From the NCBI RefSeq assembly GCF_017355205.1, contig NZ_JADIJK010000016.1, forward strand, positions 1 to 64,000: DNA of 64,000 bases, given 5' to 3'. A program made the translations under genes and the position numbers. Under the pieces are notes generated by a model, which saw only the letters and a program-made list of their open reading frames with translations, ran no database searches and had not been told where the DNA came from. The DNA comes from Bacillus sp. SD088. Lineage in GTDB: Bacteria > Bacillota > Bacilli > Bacillales > Bacillaceae_C. Of this stretch, positions 26,432 to 36,151 are shown in pieces (within the stretch, counting starts at the first letter, position 1; every line of letters begins with the position of its first letter).

Positions 26432-28060
26432 ATGGAAATTGAAAGCATCGTCATTCCAGCAACGAACGACTTTGCTTCTCTTTATATGGAACAAAAAGAA
26501 CCCGTGAAAGGTTTTTTTCATTATGATATAACAGAGAACGAGGTTTATAAAAATCGCTATAACGATTTAATGAAGCAGAATTTTAATCGCAAAGCTCTTG
26601 CTGCCTGTATCGAAAACTATATGGAGCGTTTCCCAACGTCTGAAGAAACAAGGAAGTCACTTGAAAAATTACAAAATGAGCAATCCACAGTTGTGATAGG
26701 AGGGCAACAAGCAGGGTTATTAACTGGCCCGCTTTACACTATACATAAGGTTATCTCCATACTTAAATTAGCCGAACAACAAGAAAGAAATTTAGGAACT
26801 CCTGTCATTCCTGTGTTTTGGATCGCCGGGGAAGACCATGATTTTTTAGAAATTAATCATGTGTATACTGAAGTTGGAAATAAGATGAAGAAGGTCAATT
26901 TCCCAGAACAAAAGGGCCTGAAACAAATGGCATCTGATATCGTATATGACAAAGAAGAAATGCAAAAATGGCTGGAAACTATTTTTATGCATCTAGGAGA
27001 ACGTAAATATACGAAAGAAGTGTTCGCTTCTGTACTGGAGGCGAGTAATCGGAGTGAAACAATAACTGATTTTTTTACAACATTGATCATGACGTTATTT
27101 AAAGACTATGGATTGTTAGTCATTGACGCAGCGGATCCACATTTAAGAGAGTTGGAAAAGCCAGTTTTTGCAAAAGTGATGGAGCAAGCATCACTGATTA
27201 CAGAGAAGGTATTAAACCAGCAAGAGCTTCTTGCTGATAATGGATTTAATCGAATGATTGAGATTCATCAACAATCAGCCAATTTATTTCTGTATGAGGG
27301 AAAGGAACGTCTCTTATTGGATTATGATTCCCAACTAGATCGATTTAAAGTTGAAAAATCAGATTGGCAAATGGATCGCCAAGATTTGTGTAAAAAGCTT
27401 CAAGAGACCCCGGAGCTTTTTAGCAATAATGTCGTCACCAGACCGCTGATGCAAGAGTTTTTATTCCCTTCTCTTGCATTTATTGCTGGACCCGGGGAAA
27501 TTGCCTATTGGGGTGAGTTAAAACAAGCATTTGAATTATGGGATATGAAAATGCCGCCCCTAATACCGCGGATAAACATTACTTTTATTGAATCAAATAT
27601 TGAGCGAGACGTACATGATTTACAATTAACGATCGAGAATGTTTTAAAAAATGGAGTAGAGAAACCAAAAAAAGTCTATCTTGATTCTGTGACAGACCAA
27701 CATTTAGAAACGATGCTGGACGATATCAATCAGTACATGGAAGAACGATATCAATCCATTTTCGAACGGCTTGATGATACAGAACGCGGGCTTTTACCTC
27801 TTGCACAAAAAAATCTTACCTTTCATACAAAACAAATTGAGTTTCTAAAAAAGAAAGCAGATTGGTTTGTGCAAGAAAGGTATAAAAGTGAAGTGGCAAA
27901 ATATGAGCGTGTTGAAAGGTCACTACGCCCGAATGGCAGTCCTCAGGAAAGGATATGGAATATCTTTTATTATCTAAACGAAAGAGGAGACCAATTTATC
28001 CACCAATTAATGTCCTTGCCATTTGAATTTGATGGAAAGCACAAAATTATTAAAATATAG
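26432..28060 (+). CDS. bshC: Bacillithiol biosynthesis cysteine-adding enzyme BshC
   Basis: 542 residues, the usual size. VVIGGQQAGLLTGPLYTIHK (about residues 85-104), PVFWIAGEDHDFLEINH (about 128-144) and FIAGPGEIAYWGELKQAF are hallmark motifs. The C-terminal part is a long coiled coil. BshC joins Cys to GlcN-malate in the last step of bacillithiol synthesis. ATG at 26432 follows AAAGGAAG; the longer frame from 26384 is not supported. Confidence 0.95.
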   Translation: MEIESIVIPATNDFASLYMEQKEPVKGFFHYDITENEVYKNRYNDLMKQNFNRKALAACIENYMERFPTSEETRKSLEKLQNEQSTVVIGGQQAGLLTGPLYTIHKVISILKLAEQQERNLGTPVIPVFWIAGEDHDFLEINHVYTEVGNKMKKVNFPEQKGLKQMASDIVYDKEEMQKWLETIFMHLGERKYTKEVFASVLEASNRSETITDFFTTLIMTLFKDYGLLVIDAADPHLRELEKPVFAKVMEQASLITEKVLNQQELLADNGFNRMIEIHQQSANLFLYEGKERLLLDYDSQLDRFKVEKSDWQMDRQDLCKKLQETPELFSNNVVTRPLMQEFLFPSLAFIAGPGEIAYWGELKQAFELWDMKMPPLIPRINITFIESNIERDVHDLQLTIENVLKNGVEKPKKVYLDSVTDQHLETMLDDINQYMEERYQSIFERLDDTERGLLPLAQKNLTFHTKQIEFLKKKADWFVQERYKSEVAKYERVERSLRPNGSPQERIWNIFYYLNERGDQFIHQLMSLPFEFDGKHKIIKI

Positions 28061-28068
28061 ATTTTTAG

Positions 28069-28112
28069 GGCTTCTAATCAGTCGACTATTCGGCGATTAG
28101 AAGTCTTTTTTA
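28069..28112 (+). terminator. Terminator after bshC
   Basis: CTTCTAATC and GATTAGAAG form the stem, with a 15-base loop and TCTTTTTTAT after it. It separates bshC from the dcw cluster. Confidence 0.85.
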
Positions 28113-28129
28113 TTTGTGAAGAAAAAAAG

Positions 28130-28154
28130 GTGGTGAAAAGTGGTAGGTTGTGGT
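28130..28154 (+). promoter_or_regulatory. Candidate MraZ-binding boxes
   Basis: GTGGT occurs at 28130, 28140 and 28150, exactly one helical turn apart, 32-56 bp before the mraZ start. MraZ family proteins are known to bind arrays of short G-rich direct repeats with about 10-bp spacing upstream of their own gene. A further GTGGG at 28171 overlaps the ribosome site and is out of phase by one base. No clear -35/-10 was identified. Confidence 0.6.
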
Positions 28155-28185
28155 AAATTAGAGATAGAAAGTGGGGGCATGTCTC

Positions 28186-28617
28186 ATGTTCATGGGAGAA
28201 TACCAACATAACATTGATACGAAAGGGCGATTAATCGTCCCATCAAAATTCCGAGACTCTCTTGGAGAATCCTTTGTTATTACAAGGGGTCTTGACCAAT
28301 GCTTATTTGGATATCCTCTTAATGAATGGCGCCAATTAGAGGAAAAGTTAAAAACCTTACCGATGACCAAAAAAGATGCACGAGCTTTTACGCGGTTTTT
28401 CTTCTCTGGAGCAATTGAATGTGAGATCGATAAACAAGGTAGAATCAACCTCCCCACCACACTGATTGGTTATGCAAAATTAGAGAAAGAATGTGTAGTT
28501 TTAGGCGTTTCCAATCGAATAGAGATTTGGAATAAAGGAATTTGGGAAGAATACTTTACAGAATCAGAAGAATCATTTGCAGAAATTGCTGAGAATATGA
28601 TTGATTTTGATATTTAA
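28186..28617 (+). CDS. mraZ: Transcriptional regulator MraZ
   Basis: 143 residues with two SpoVT/AbrB-like half domains: [21 protein letters not shown] and [15 protein letters not shown]. MraZ forms a ring-shaped multimer and binds repeats before the dcw operon; in B. subtilis it inhibits expression of division genes. ATG at 28186 follows GTGGGGGC and matches the conserved MFMGEYQH start; a GTG at 28171 lies in the ribosome site. Confidence 0.95.
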   Translation: MFMGEYQHNIDTKGRLIVPSKFRDSLGESFVITRGLDQCLFGYPLNEWRQLEEKLKTLPMTKKDARAFTRFFFSGAIECEIDKQGRINLPTTLIGYAKLEKECVVLGVSNRIEIWNKGIWEEYFTESEESFAEIAENMIDFDI

Positions 28618-28631
28618 TTTACTAATAGTGC

Positions 28632-28698
28632 GTGTTCAAAAAGAAGGATAAAAGACCAAGTCGGCGACTACGCTGATGTCCGGAAGTTTTGAACATCC
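28632..28698. repeat. TGTTCAAAAAG inverted-end element A (mraZ-rsmH)
   Basis: 67-bp unit with left end GTGTTCAAAAAGAAGGATAA and right end CCGGAAGTTTTGAACAT. The inner GACCAAGTCGGCGACTACGC also occurs in the element at 38.5 kb, so this is an internally deleted relative. It supplies the false upstream ATG at 28676 for rsmH. Confidence 0.7.
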
Positions 28699-28738
28699 TA
28701 TAATACAACTAGGGGTTAGGGGAAGAATAGGGGGCATC

Positions 28739-29671
28739 ATGTTTAAACATACGACAGTCTTATTAAATGAAGCATCGGAAGGACTGAACATTCACCCTGA
28801 AGGGGTATATGTTGATTGTACTTTAGGTGGTGGCGGCCATTCCCAAAAAATCCTTTCACAGTTATCGAACCAGGGAAAATTAATTGCGTTTGATCAAGAC
28901 GAAACAGCGATTTCCCATGTAAGAGAAACACTCTCTCATGAGCAGGACAAGCTCATATTGATCCAAAGTAATTTTGTTCATCTCCAGGATCGACTTGCTG
29001 AGCTTGGAATACAAAAGGTAGACGGGATATTATATGATTTGGGGGTTTCTTCCCCACAGTTAGATGATCCTGAGCGAGGCTTTAGTTACCATCACGATGC
29101 ACCACTTGATATGAGAATGGACCGCAGTAGTGCTGTTTCAGCTTATGAAGTTGTAAATGAGTGGTCATATGGTGATATGGTACGAATTTTTTTCAAGTAT
29201 GGTGAAGAAAAATTTTCAAAGCAAATTGCGAGGAAAATTGAAGCTGCTAGAGAAAAGGCACCAATTGAAACAACAAGTCAATTAGTTGAACTTATAAAAG
29301 AAGGAATACCAGCACCTGCCCGCAGAAAAGGTGGACATCCTGCTAAAAGAATCTTTCAGGCGATTAGAATAGCGGTGAATGATGAGTTGCATGCATTTGA
29401 AACTTCGCTACAACAGGCGATTGAATTGCTTCGGCCAGGTGGCAGAATCTGTGTGATTACATTCCACTCTTTGGAAGATCGAATTTGTAAAACGGTCTTT
29501 AAGGCAGCAAGTGAAGGGCCGCCATTACCACCGGGGATGCCAGTCATACCCGAAGGCTATGAGCCGATACTACAATTGGTTAACAGAAAACCCATTAGCC
29601 CAAGTGAAACAGAATTAGAGGCTAATAATCGTGCTAGATCAGCAAAATTAAGGATTGCTGAAAAAAAATAG
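28739..29671 (+). CDS. rsmH: 16S rRNA (cytosine1402-N4)-methyltransferase RsmH (MraW)
   Basis: 310 residues, the normal size. [16 protein letters not shown] start, SAM motif [10 protein letters not shown] near residue 31, [16 protein letters not shown], and FHSLEDRI near residue 242. It methylates C1402 of 16S rRNA. The ATG at 28739 is chosen by homology and because an ATG at 28676 lies inside the repeat. Second gene of the dcw cluster. Confidence 0.96.
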   Translation: MFKHTTVLLNEASEGLNIHPEGVYVDCTLGGGGHSQKILSQLSNQGKLIAFDQDETAISHVRETLSHEQDKLILIQSNFVHLQDRLAELGIQKVDGILYDLGVSSPQLDDPERGFSYHHDAPLDMRMDRSSAVSAYEVVNEWSYGDMVRIFFKYGEEKFSKQIARKIEAAREKAPIETTSQLVELIKEGIPAPARRKGGHPAKRIFQAIRIAVNDELHAFETSLQQAIELLRPGGRICVITFHSLEDRICKTVFKAASEGPPLPPGMPVIPEGYEPILQLVNRKPISPSETELEANNRARSAKLRIAEKK

Positions 29672-29683
29672 TACATATAGTAC

Positions 29684-29762
29684 GTGTTCAAAGAGAGCGG
29701 TAAAGGGCCGAGGCGTTCTCGTAATCGAGTAAAGTGTCTTTTACCGGACTTTTTGAACATCA
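29684..29762. repeat. TGTTCAA inverted-end element B (rsmH-ftsL)
   Basis: 79-bp unit: left GTGTTCAAAGAGAGCGGTAA, right TTTTACCGGACTTTTTGAAC. The ends pair over about 21 bases with four mismatches. The core differs from element A. Its GTG at 29734 makes a spurious upstream start for ftsL. Confidence 0.65.
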
Positions 29763-29805
29763 TCATAATATAAAAGATAATTATGGAGATGGAGGGGACT
29801 TTTAT

Positions 29806-30159
29806 TTGAGTAATTTAGCGCGGAAACAATATCAGTATCAACCAGCACAACAGCCTGAAAAAGAAATAAAAAAGGTTAAACGACATGCCAAGATCACTCC
29901 TGGTGAGAAAGTCCTTGCTTTTTTATTAGTCGCTTTTCTGGCAATTATGTCCATTCACATTATTTCAGCGAATGCACAAGTATATGAAGTGAATCGAGAT
30001 GTGGAAGATGTGAAGACGGCTATTCAGGAACAAGAAAAGGTTAATAGTGAACTTGAAGCACAAGTGAAGGAAATGAGCAGATACGAAAATATTAAGAAAA
30101 TAGCAGAGAAAAAAGGACTTAATTTAGACGGAAATAATGTCAAGGTTGGAGAAAAATGA
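29806..30159 (+). CDS. ftsL: Cell division protein FtsL
   Basis: 117 residues. A short basic cytoplasmic part begins MSNLARKQYQYQ (as in B. subtilis MSNLA). One membrane helix follows at about residues 35-58, then an extracytoplasmic coiled coil (about 65-100). FtsL forms the septal subcomplex with DivIB and DivIC and controls PBP2B. The start is TTG at 29806 after GGAGGGGA. It overlaps pbpB by four bases (ATGA). Confidence 0.9.
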   Translation: MSNLARKQYQYQPAQQPEKEIKKVKRHAKITPGEKVLAFLLVAFLAIMSIHIISANAQVYEVNRDVEDVKTAIQEQEKVNSELEAQVKEMSRYENIKKIAEKKGLNLDGNNVKVGEK

Positions 30160-32315
30160 GTAACCATAAAAAGAATAGAAATATAGGAGCAGCAGTATTT
30201 TTTATTATATTTAGCCTGCTCTTTTTTGTATTAATTGTTAGGTTTGTGACCATTCAGACAACAGGAAAAGTGGAGGGCAAGGTATTAGCCACAGAAGCGA
30301 AGGAATTATATTCACGTGAAGGCGTTCTTCCAGCGCAGCGTGGTTCAATTTTTGATCGCAACGAAGAGATTATCGCAGAAGACTCAGAGTCTTATACATT
30401 AGTCGCGGTATTAGATGAATCATTAACGGAAGATAAAAAGAACCCGAGACATGTCGTTGATCCTTCGGAAACAGCGAAGCAATTAGCCGAATATATCGAT
30501 ATGGAAGAGGCCGATATTTATGCGGCTTTAACGAAAAAAGCCAAACAAGTGGAGTTTGGGAAAGCTGGGAAAGATCTATCCCATAGTGTAAAAAACAAGA
30601 TCGAATCCCTGAATTTGCCAGGTATTGGATTTTTAAAGGATACGAAAAGATTCTATCCAAACGGCGTTTTTGCTTCTCATCTTATTGGTTATACACAAGA
30701 GATCGAAGAAAAGGGAGAAAAAAAGCTGACTGGAACGGGATTAGAAATGAGCTATAATGATCTTTTGAGTGGGAAAGATGGTTCCATTCAATATGAAGGC
30801 GATGTTTGGAACTATATATTACCAAACTCAGAGAAACATATTAAAGAACCTGAAAATGGCCAGGATATATACTTAACATTAGACAAAAAAATCCAGACCT
30901 TTTTAGAAGATGCGATCAGTCAAGTAGATGAAAAGTATTCTCCTGAAAGAATAATGGCGGTTGTAGCAGAGCCAAAAACTGGGAAAATCTTAGCTATGGG
31001 ACAGACCCCCACTTTTCATCCAGAGACAAGGGATGGAATTGAGAAATCTTGGCATAACGAAGTGATTGAAACAAGCTATGAACCTGGCTCTACGATGAAG
31101 GTCTTTTCATTAGCTACAGCGATTGAAGAAGGAGTTTTTAAACCAGATGATACATTTTCTTCTGGTAAATACAAAGTAGATCGCCAAAGTACAATAAAAG
31201 ATCATAATAGTGGTGAAGGATGGGGAACCATTTCTTATTTAGAAGGTGTACAACGCTCATCCAATGTAGGTTTTGCCTATTTACTCGAAGAAATGGGCAC
31301 AAAAACTTGGCGTGAAGCGATGGATGATTTCAAATTTGGACAAAGGACCAATATTGGCTTACCCAATGAGGCAGCCGGCAAGATTCTCTATCGGTATCCT
31401 ATTGAAAAGGTCACGAGCGTATTCGGACAAGGTACAACGGTCACTGCCATTCAAATGGTTCAAGCCATGACCGCTATTGCCAATGAAGGCGTGATGATGA
31501 AGCCGTATGTCGTTGATAAGGTTGTAAATCCCAATGATGGGACTATTCAAGAAACAAAGCCTGAGGTAGCAGGCAAGCCGATTAGCAAAGAAACCGCCAA
31601 AGAAGTAATAGATGTGTTAGAAACGGTGGTCACTGCTAAAAATGGAACAGGAAAAATGTATAATATTGAAGGCTATCAAGTAGCAGGAAAAACAGGAACA
31701 GCGCAAATAGCAGGACCGACCGGATATCTGACAGGGGATGATAATTTTATTTATTCGTTTCTTGGCGCTGCACCTGCTGATGATCCACAGCTAGTGATGT
31801 ATGTAATGGTTGATCGCCCGAAATTAGATGGTGAAAATGGAAGTAAACCTGTTTCGATGATTTTTAATACCGTTATGAAAAGTAGTTTACAATATTTAAA
31901 TATCAAACCAGAAGAATTTGGTAAGGCAAAAACGGTAAAACTGTCTGATTTCTCCGAAATGAGCTTGGATGAAGCCAAGAAATGGGTGAAAGACAAAGGT
32001 CTGAAGCCGATTGTATTAGGCGAAGGAAAAAAGATCGTGCAACAATCACCACTTCCTGAAGAGACATTAATTGTTGGTGAAAAGGTCTATCTTAAAACAG
32101 AAGGTCCGACAACCATCCCTAATATGGAAGGATGGTCTAAGCGCGAAGTGATCAACCTTTCTGAAATGGCCGATATAACCATCAATATTAAAGGAGAAGG
32201 CTATGTAGTAAAACAAAGTGTTGAGCCAGGAACAGAGCTGAAATCTGAGGAAACAGTGGAGATTGAGTTTCAATCTCCCAGAGAGGCATTGAATAAGAAA
32301 AAAGCAGATGAATAA
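30156..32315 (+). CDS. pbpB: Penicillin-binding protein 2B (septal class B transpeptidase)
   Basis: 719 residues. One N-terminal membrane helix (about residues 12-32), a dimerisation domain, and a transpeptidase domain with the active Ser at about residue 312 in STMK, then SSN and KTGT. Two C-terminal PASTA domains follow from about residue 590. It cross-links septal peptidoglycan with the SEDS protein FtsW (not in the window). A terminator separates it from spoVD. Confidence 0.95.
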   Translation: MSNHKKNRNIGAAVFFIIFSLLFFVLIVRFVTIQTTGKVEGKVLATEAKELYSREGVLPAQRGSIFDRNEEIIAEDSESYTLVAVLDESLTEDKKNPRHVVDPSETAKQLAEYIDMEEADIYAALTKKAKQVEFGKAGKDLSHSVKNKIESLNLPGIGFLKDTKRFYPNGVFASHLIGYTQEIEEKGEKKLTGTGLEMSYNDLLSGKDGSIQYEGDVWNYILPNSEKHIKEPENGQDIYLTLDKKIQTFLEDAISQVDEKYSPERIMAVVAEPKTGKILAMGQTPTFHPETRDGIEKSWHNEVIETSYEPGSTMKVFSLATAIEEGVFKPDDTFSSGKYKVDRQSTIKDHNSGEGWGTISYLEGVQRSSNVGFAYLLEEMGTKTWREAMDDFKFGQRTNIGLPNEAAGKILYRYPIEKVTSVFGQGTTVTAIQMVQAMTAIANEGVMMKPYVVDKVVNPNDGTIQETKPEVAGKPISKETAKEVIDVLETVVTAKNGTGKMYNIEGYQVAGKTGTAQIAGPTGYLTGDDNFIYSFLGAAPADDPQLVMYVMVDRPKLDGENGSKPVSMIFNTVMKSSLQYLNIKPEEFGKAKTVKLSDFSEMSLDEAKKWVKDKGLKPIVLGEGKKIVQQSPLPEETLIVGEKVYLKTEGPTTIPNMEGWSKREVINLSEMADITINIKGEGYVVKQSVEPGTELKSEETVEIEFQSPREALNKKKADE

Positions 32316-32327
32316 TGTAAGGTTATT

Positions 32328-32357
32328 TGGAGGGTGCCTATGCATCCTCTTTTTTTT
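32328..32357 (+). terminator. Terminator between pbpB and spoVD
   Basis: GAGGGTGC and GCATCCTC form an 8-bp stem (one G-T pair) with a 4-base loop and eight T. It should limit read-through from the vegetative dcw transcript into the sporulation gene spoVD. Confidence 0.85.
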
Positions 32358-32427
32358 GCCGAATCGTTCTAGGGTAGTGGAATTTCGCATATAGTGGAAC
32401 GAGCCCTGGAAAGAGGAGGTCCTTTTT

Positions 32428-34341
32428 TTGAAGCGAGTATCCGCAGTAACTGTAAGGAAAAGACTGTCGTTTATATTAATAGCTGGACTGTTTGTCTTTT
32501 TTATTATTGATATTCGATTAGGCTATGTTCAGTTTGGCATGGGAAACGATTTAACAAATCTTGCGAGAGATTCATGGAGTAGAAATATACCATTTGAACC
32601 TGAACGAGGAAAAATAGTGGACAGGAATGGTGTTTCTATTGCTGAAAATAAATCTGCGCCAACAGTGTATGTTATTCCGAGACAAATAGAAGATCCGGCC
32701 GGAACAGCTGAGAAGCTCGCAACAGTATTGGATGGTTCTAAAGAAGAGATTTATCAACGAGTTTCTAAGAATTCTTCTATTGAAAGATTACCTGAAGGAA
32801 GAAAAATAACCTTTGAGAAAGCAAAAGAAGTTCAAGCCTTGGATTTAAAAGGGGTTTATGTTGCGGAAGATTCGAAGCGTCATTACCCATTTGGAAAATA
32901 TTTATCCCATGTGTTGGGGTTTACGGGTATAGATAATCAAGGTCTTGCCGGATTAGAATTATATTATGATAAAGAACTACAAGGAGAGAAGGGGTCCGTG
33001 CAATTCTTTTCAGATGCGAAAGGAAAGAGAATGCCAGAAATGTCAGATGAATTCGAACCTCCCCAAGATGGTTATAATTTAAAATTGACGATTGATACCA
33101 AAATTGAATCGATCATTGAAAGGGAACTCGATAATGCCGAGGCATTATATAATCCTGATGGGATTATTTCCATCGCCATGGATCCGAATACAGGAGAGAT
33201 TTTAGGAATGTCTAGTAGGCCTTCCTTTGATCCTGATGATTTTCAAAATGTTCCACAGGAAGTATATAATCGAAATCTACCAATTTGGAGTACGTACGAG
33301 CCTGGGTCAACCTTTAAAATTATTACATTGGCAGCTGCGTTGGAAGAAGGAAAAGTGAACTTAGAGGAAGAGCATTTTCATGATCATGGTTCGGTTAAAG
33401 TAGGAGGTTCCAAGCTCCGATGCTGGAAAAGTGGCGGGCATGGAGATCAAACATTTCTTGAAGTGGTGGAAAACTCCTGTAATCCAGGTTTTGTCGAGTT
33501 GGGACAAAGACTAGGAAAAGAAAAATTATTTGATTATATTCGTGGTTTTGGTTTTGGCGAGAAGACAGGGATTGATTTGGCAGGAGAAGGAACAGGGATT
33601 TTATTTGCTTTGGATCAGGTGGGTCCTGTTGAATTAGCGACAACATCGTTTGGGCAAGGAGTTTCCGTCACACCTATTCAACAAGTAGCGGCTGTTGCAG
33701 CTGCAGTAAATGGTGGAACCTTGTACCAGCCTTATATTGCTAAAGAGCTTGTAGATCCGCGAACAGGAGAAGTTGTGATGCGCAAAACCCCTGTTGCTAA
33801 AAGAAAGGTGATCTCGGAGTCTACTTCAAAAGAAGTAAGACATGCACTCGAGAGCGTTGTTGCACAAGGGACAGGTGGGAATGCATTTGTAGAGTCTTAT
33901 CGTGTTGGTGGGAAAACGGGTACGGCCCAAAAGGCAAAAGATGGCCGTTATTTAGAAAACAATTATGTTCTCTCGTTTATTGGATTCGCTCCTGCAGATG
34001 ATCCACAAATCGTTGTCTACACAGCTGTCGATAACCCCAAAGGGACTGTTCAATTCGGTGGAACGGTAGCAGCACCGATCGTAGGTAAAATTCTCGAAGA
34101 TTCATTGCATGCTATGGGTGTCGAGCCTCGTGAAAATCAAATAGAAAAAAAGAAAAAATGGAATGACCCTGTTATGCTCACAGTACCAGATTTACAGGGG
34201 ATGACAATTAAAGAAATTCAACAACAACAGTATAACTTAATACTTCAAACAAGTGGTGAGGGCACAAAGGTCGTTCAACAAAGCCCGAAACCAGGTGCAA
34301 AGGTGGAAGAAGGCTCCGCCATTAGAGTCTATCTTGAGTGA
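32428..34341 (+). CDS. spoVD: Sporulation-specific penicillin-binding protein SpoVD
   Basis: 637 residues: one N-terminal membrane helix, dimerisation domain, transpeptidase with active Ser at residue 294 in STFK, SCN, KTGT, and one C-terminal PASTA domain. With SpoVE it builds spore cortex peptidoglycan. The start is TTG after AGAGGAGGT. CATATAGT about 60 bp upstream resembles a sigma-E -10 (CATACANT), but no good -35 was found at the right distance. Confidence 0.95.
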   Translation: MKRVSAVTVRKRLSFILIAGLFVFFIIDIRLGYVQFGMGNDLTNLARDSWSRNIPFEPERGKIVDRNGVSIAENKSAPTVYVIPRQIEDPAGTAEKLATVLDGSKEEIYQRVSKNSSIERLPEGRKITFEKAKEVQALDLKGVYVAEDSKRHYPFGKYLSHVLGFTGIDNQGLAGLELYYDKELQGEKGSVQFFSDAKGKRMPEMSDEFEPPQDGYNLKLTIDTKIESIIERELDNAEALYNPDGIISIAMDPNTGEILGMSSRPSFDPDDFQNVPQEVYNRNLPIWSTYEPGSTFKIITLAAALEEGKVNLEEEHFHDHGSVKVGGSKLRCWKSGGHGDQTFLEVVENSCNPGFVELGQRLGKEKLFDYIRGFGFGEKTGIDLAGEGTGILFALDQVGPVELATTSFGQGVSVTPIQQVAAVAAAVNGGTLYQPYIAKELVDPRTGEVVMRKTPVAKRKVISESTSKEVRHALESVVAQGTGGNAFVESYRVGGKTGTAQKAKDGRYLENNYVLSFIGFAPADDPQIVVYTAVDNPKGTVQFGGTVAAPIVGKILEDSLHAMGVEPRENQIEKKKKWNDPVMLTVPDLQGMTIKEIQQQQYNLILQTSGEGTKVVQQSPKPGAKVEEGSAIRVYLE

Positions 34342-34363
34342 TCTCGTTTCAACGTCTAGTAAC

Positions 34364-34393
34364 GAGCGGCATGATTCATTCATGACCGCTTCT
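34364..34393 (+). terminator. Hairpin after spoVD
   Basis: GCGGCATGA and TCATGACCGC form an imperfect stem around a short AT loop, followed by TTCTTC. The 217-bp gap to murE also holds TATAAT at 34513-34518, without a well-placed -35. Confidence 0.45.
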
Positions 34394-34558
34394 TCAAGTG
34401 GTTAAAAAATTTATTTTAAAAATCATGCTTCAAGGATAGCTTCAAATTCAATTATTATGTAAAATAGATAAGAATGTTTTTTTTACAACAGGATATATGG
34501 CATTCTAGCTTATATAATGGGAAGAATTTGTTCGCTGTTATGAAAGGATTGAAGAACA

Positions 34559-36016
34559 TTGAATTTGCGTACGCTATTACAATCACTTCCATTTATTGGG
34601 GTACCGGAAGAAAATAACGAAATAACCGGAATATCGAATAATCATCAAAAAATAGAAAAAGGGCATTTGTTTATTTGTATAAAAGGTCATGCTTTCGATG
34701 GTCATAATTTTGCTGAAGAGGCCGTAAATAATGGAGCCGTAGCAGTTGTTGCTGAAAAACCTTTACAGGTAGGAGTGCCTGTTATTTTGGTTAAAGATAC
34801 AAAAAAAGCGATGGCCATACTCGGAGATGCCTTTTATCACCATCCAAGTCAAAAAATTCATTTGATTGGGATTACCGGAACAAATGGAAAAACCACAACA
34901 AGCCATATGATTGACTCGATCTTTCATGATGCTGAACAGGAAACAGGCTTAATCGGAACCATTAATATCAAGATAGGCAGTAAAGTGTTAGAAACGAAAA
35001 ACACCACGCCGGATAGCTTGGAACTACAAAAAGTTTTTCATGAAATGGTCGAGGAAAAAATAGACACTGCCATTATGGAGGTGTCATCTCATGCCTTAGT
35101 GCAAGGGCGAGTCAATGGCTGCGATTATGATGTAGCTGTATTTACAAATCTTTCTCAGGATCACCTTGATTATCATCATACGATGGAAGAGTACAGAAGG
35201 GCAAAAAGTTTATTGTTTTCTAAACTAGGAAATACCTATTCAACTAAACACCCTAAATTTGCTGTACTGAATGCTGATGATGAGATTTCGAAATCCTTTG
35301 CTTCAGAAACATCCGCACATGTAATCACATATGGGGTTAAAAAATCAGCTGATTTTCAAGCTGATTCCATTACGTATCATAGTAACGGGGTTACATTTAC
35401 TCTTCTTTCTCCGGAAGGGAAAAGGGAGGTACACTTACCATTAGCAGGGGAATTTAATGTGTATAATGCCTTGGCAGCTATTGCAACAGCTTATGTATCC
35501 AATATCCCTTTCCAAGACATTGTCAAATCGATTGAACAGATAAAGGGTGTCCCAGGACGCTTTGAATTAGTGGATGGTGGACAAAAATTTTCCGTCATTG
35601 TTGATTACGCTCATACTCCAGATGGATTGGAAAATGTTTTAAGAACGATTCAACAGTTTGCTAAAAAACGTGTATTTTGTGTTGTTGGCTGTGGTGGGGA
35701 TCGAGACCCTTCCAAGCGTCCATTAATGGCCAAAATTGCTTGCAAATGGGCGACAGATCCTATCTTCACGTCAGATAATCCTCGGACTGAAGATCCAAAT
35801 GTCATCATTGAAGACATGAAAAAAGGAGTAGAAGGGGAGCAATTTATCATTGAGCCTGATCGAAAAAAGGCGATTGAGTGTGCCATCGGATTAGCCAAAG
35901 CAGGCGATGTCGTTCTTGTGGCAGGAAAAGGGCATGAAACGTATCAAATCATTGGTGATCAAGTGCATGACTTTGATGATCGCTTAGTTTCTTTGGAGGC
36001 TATTAGGAAGAGCTAG
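34559..36016 (+). CDS. murE: UDP-N-acetylmuramoyl-L-alanyl-D-glutamate--2,6-diaminopimelate ligase
   Basis: 485 residues. ATP loop GITGTNGKTTTSHM near residue 105, Mur ligase central domain, and the C-terminal DNPRTEDP motif (about residue 408), which is diagnostic for meso-diaminopimelate as the third residue. It works in the cytoplasm on the peptidoglycan precursor. The start codon is TTG with AAAGGAT rather far upstream (about 12 bases), so the start is slightly uncertain. Confidence 0.96.
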   Translation: MNLRTLLQSLPFIGVPEENNEITGISNNHQKIEKGHLFICIKGHAFDGHNFAEEAVNNGAVAVVAEKPLQVGVPVILVKDTKKAMAILGDAFYHHPSQKIHLIGITGTNGKTTTSHMIDSIFHDAEQETGLIGTINIKIGSKVLETKNTTPDSLELQKVFHEMVEEKIDTAIMEVSSHALVQGRVNGCDYDVAVFTNLSQDHLDYHHTMEEYRRAKSLLFSKLGNTYSTKHPKFAVLNADDEISKSFASETSAHVITYGVKKSADFQADSITYHSNGVTFTLLSPEGKREVHLPLAGEFNVYNALAAIATAYVSNIPFQDIVKSIEQIKGVPGRFELVDGGQKFSVIVDYAHTPDGLENVLRTIQQFAKKRVFCVVGCGGDRDPSKRPLMAKIACKWATDPIFTSDNPRTEDPNVIIEDMKKGVEGEQFIIEPDRKKAIECAIGLAKAGDVVLVAGKGHETYQIIGDQVHDFDDRLVSLEAIRKS

Positions 36017-36151
36017 AGGATACTTGCGAGTATAAGTAAAATTTCTATAAATATAAAAATAAAAAGCTGATTCACAATATGATGATGACGATTTATCATG
36101 TATAATCATTCATTAAAAGAAAAACAGCGTTTGGAATTGGAGAGCGAAGAA

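Noticed and set aside
28676-28738. Upstream ATG for rsmH
   Set aside because: It lies inside an inverted-end repeat and would add 21 residues not found in RsmH. The same applies to the GTG at 29734 for ftsL.
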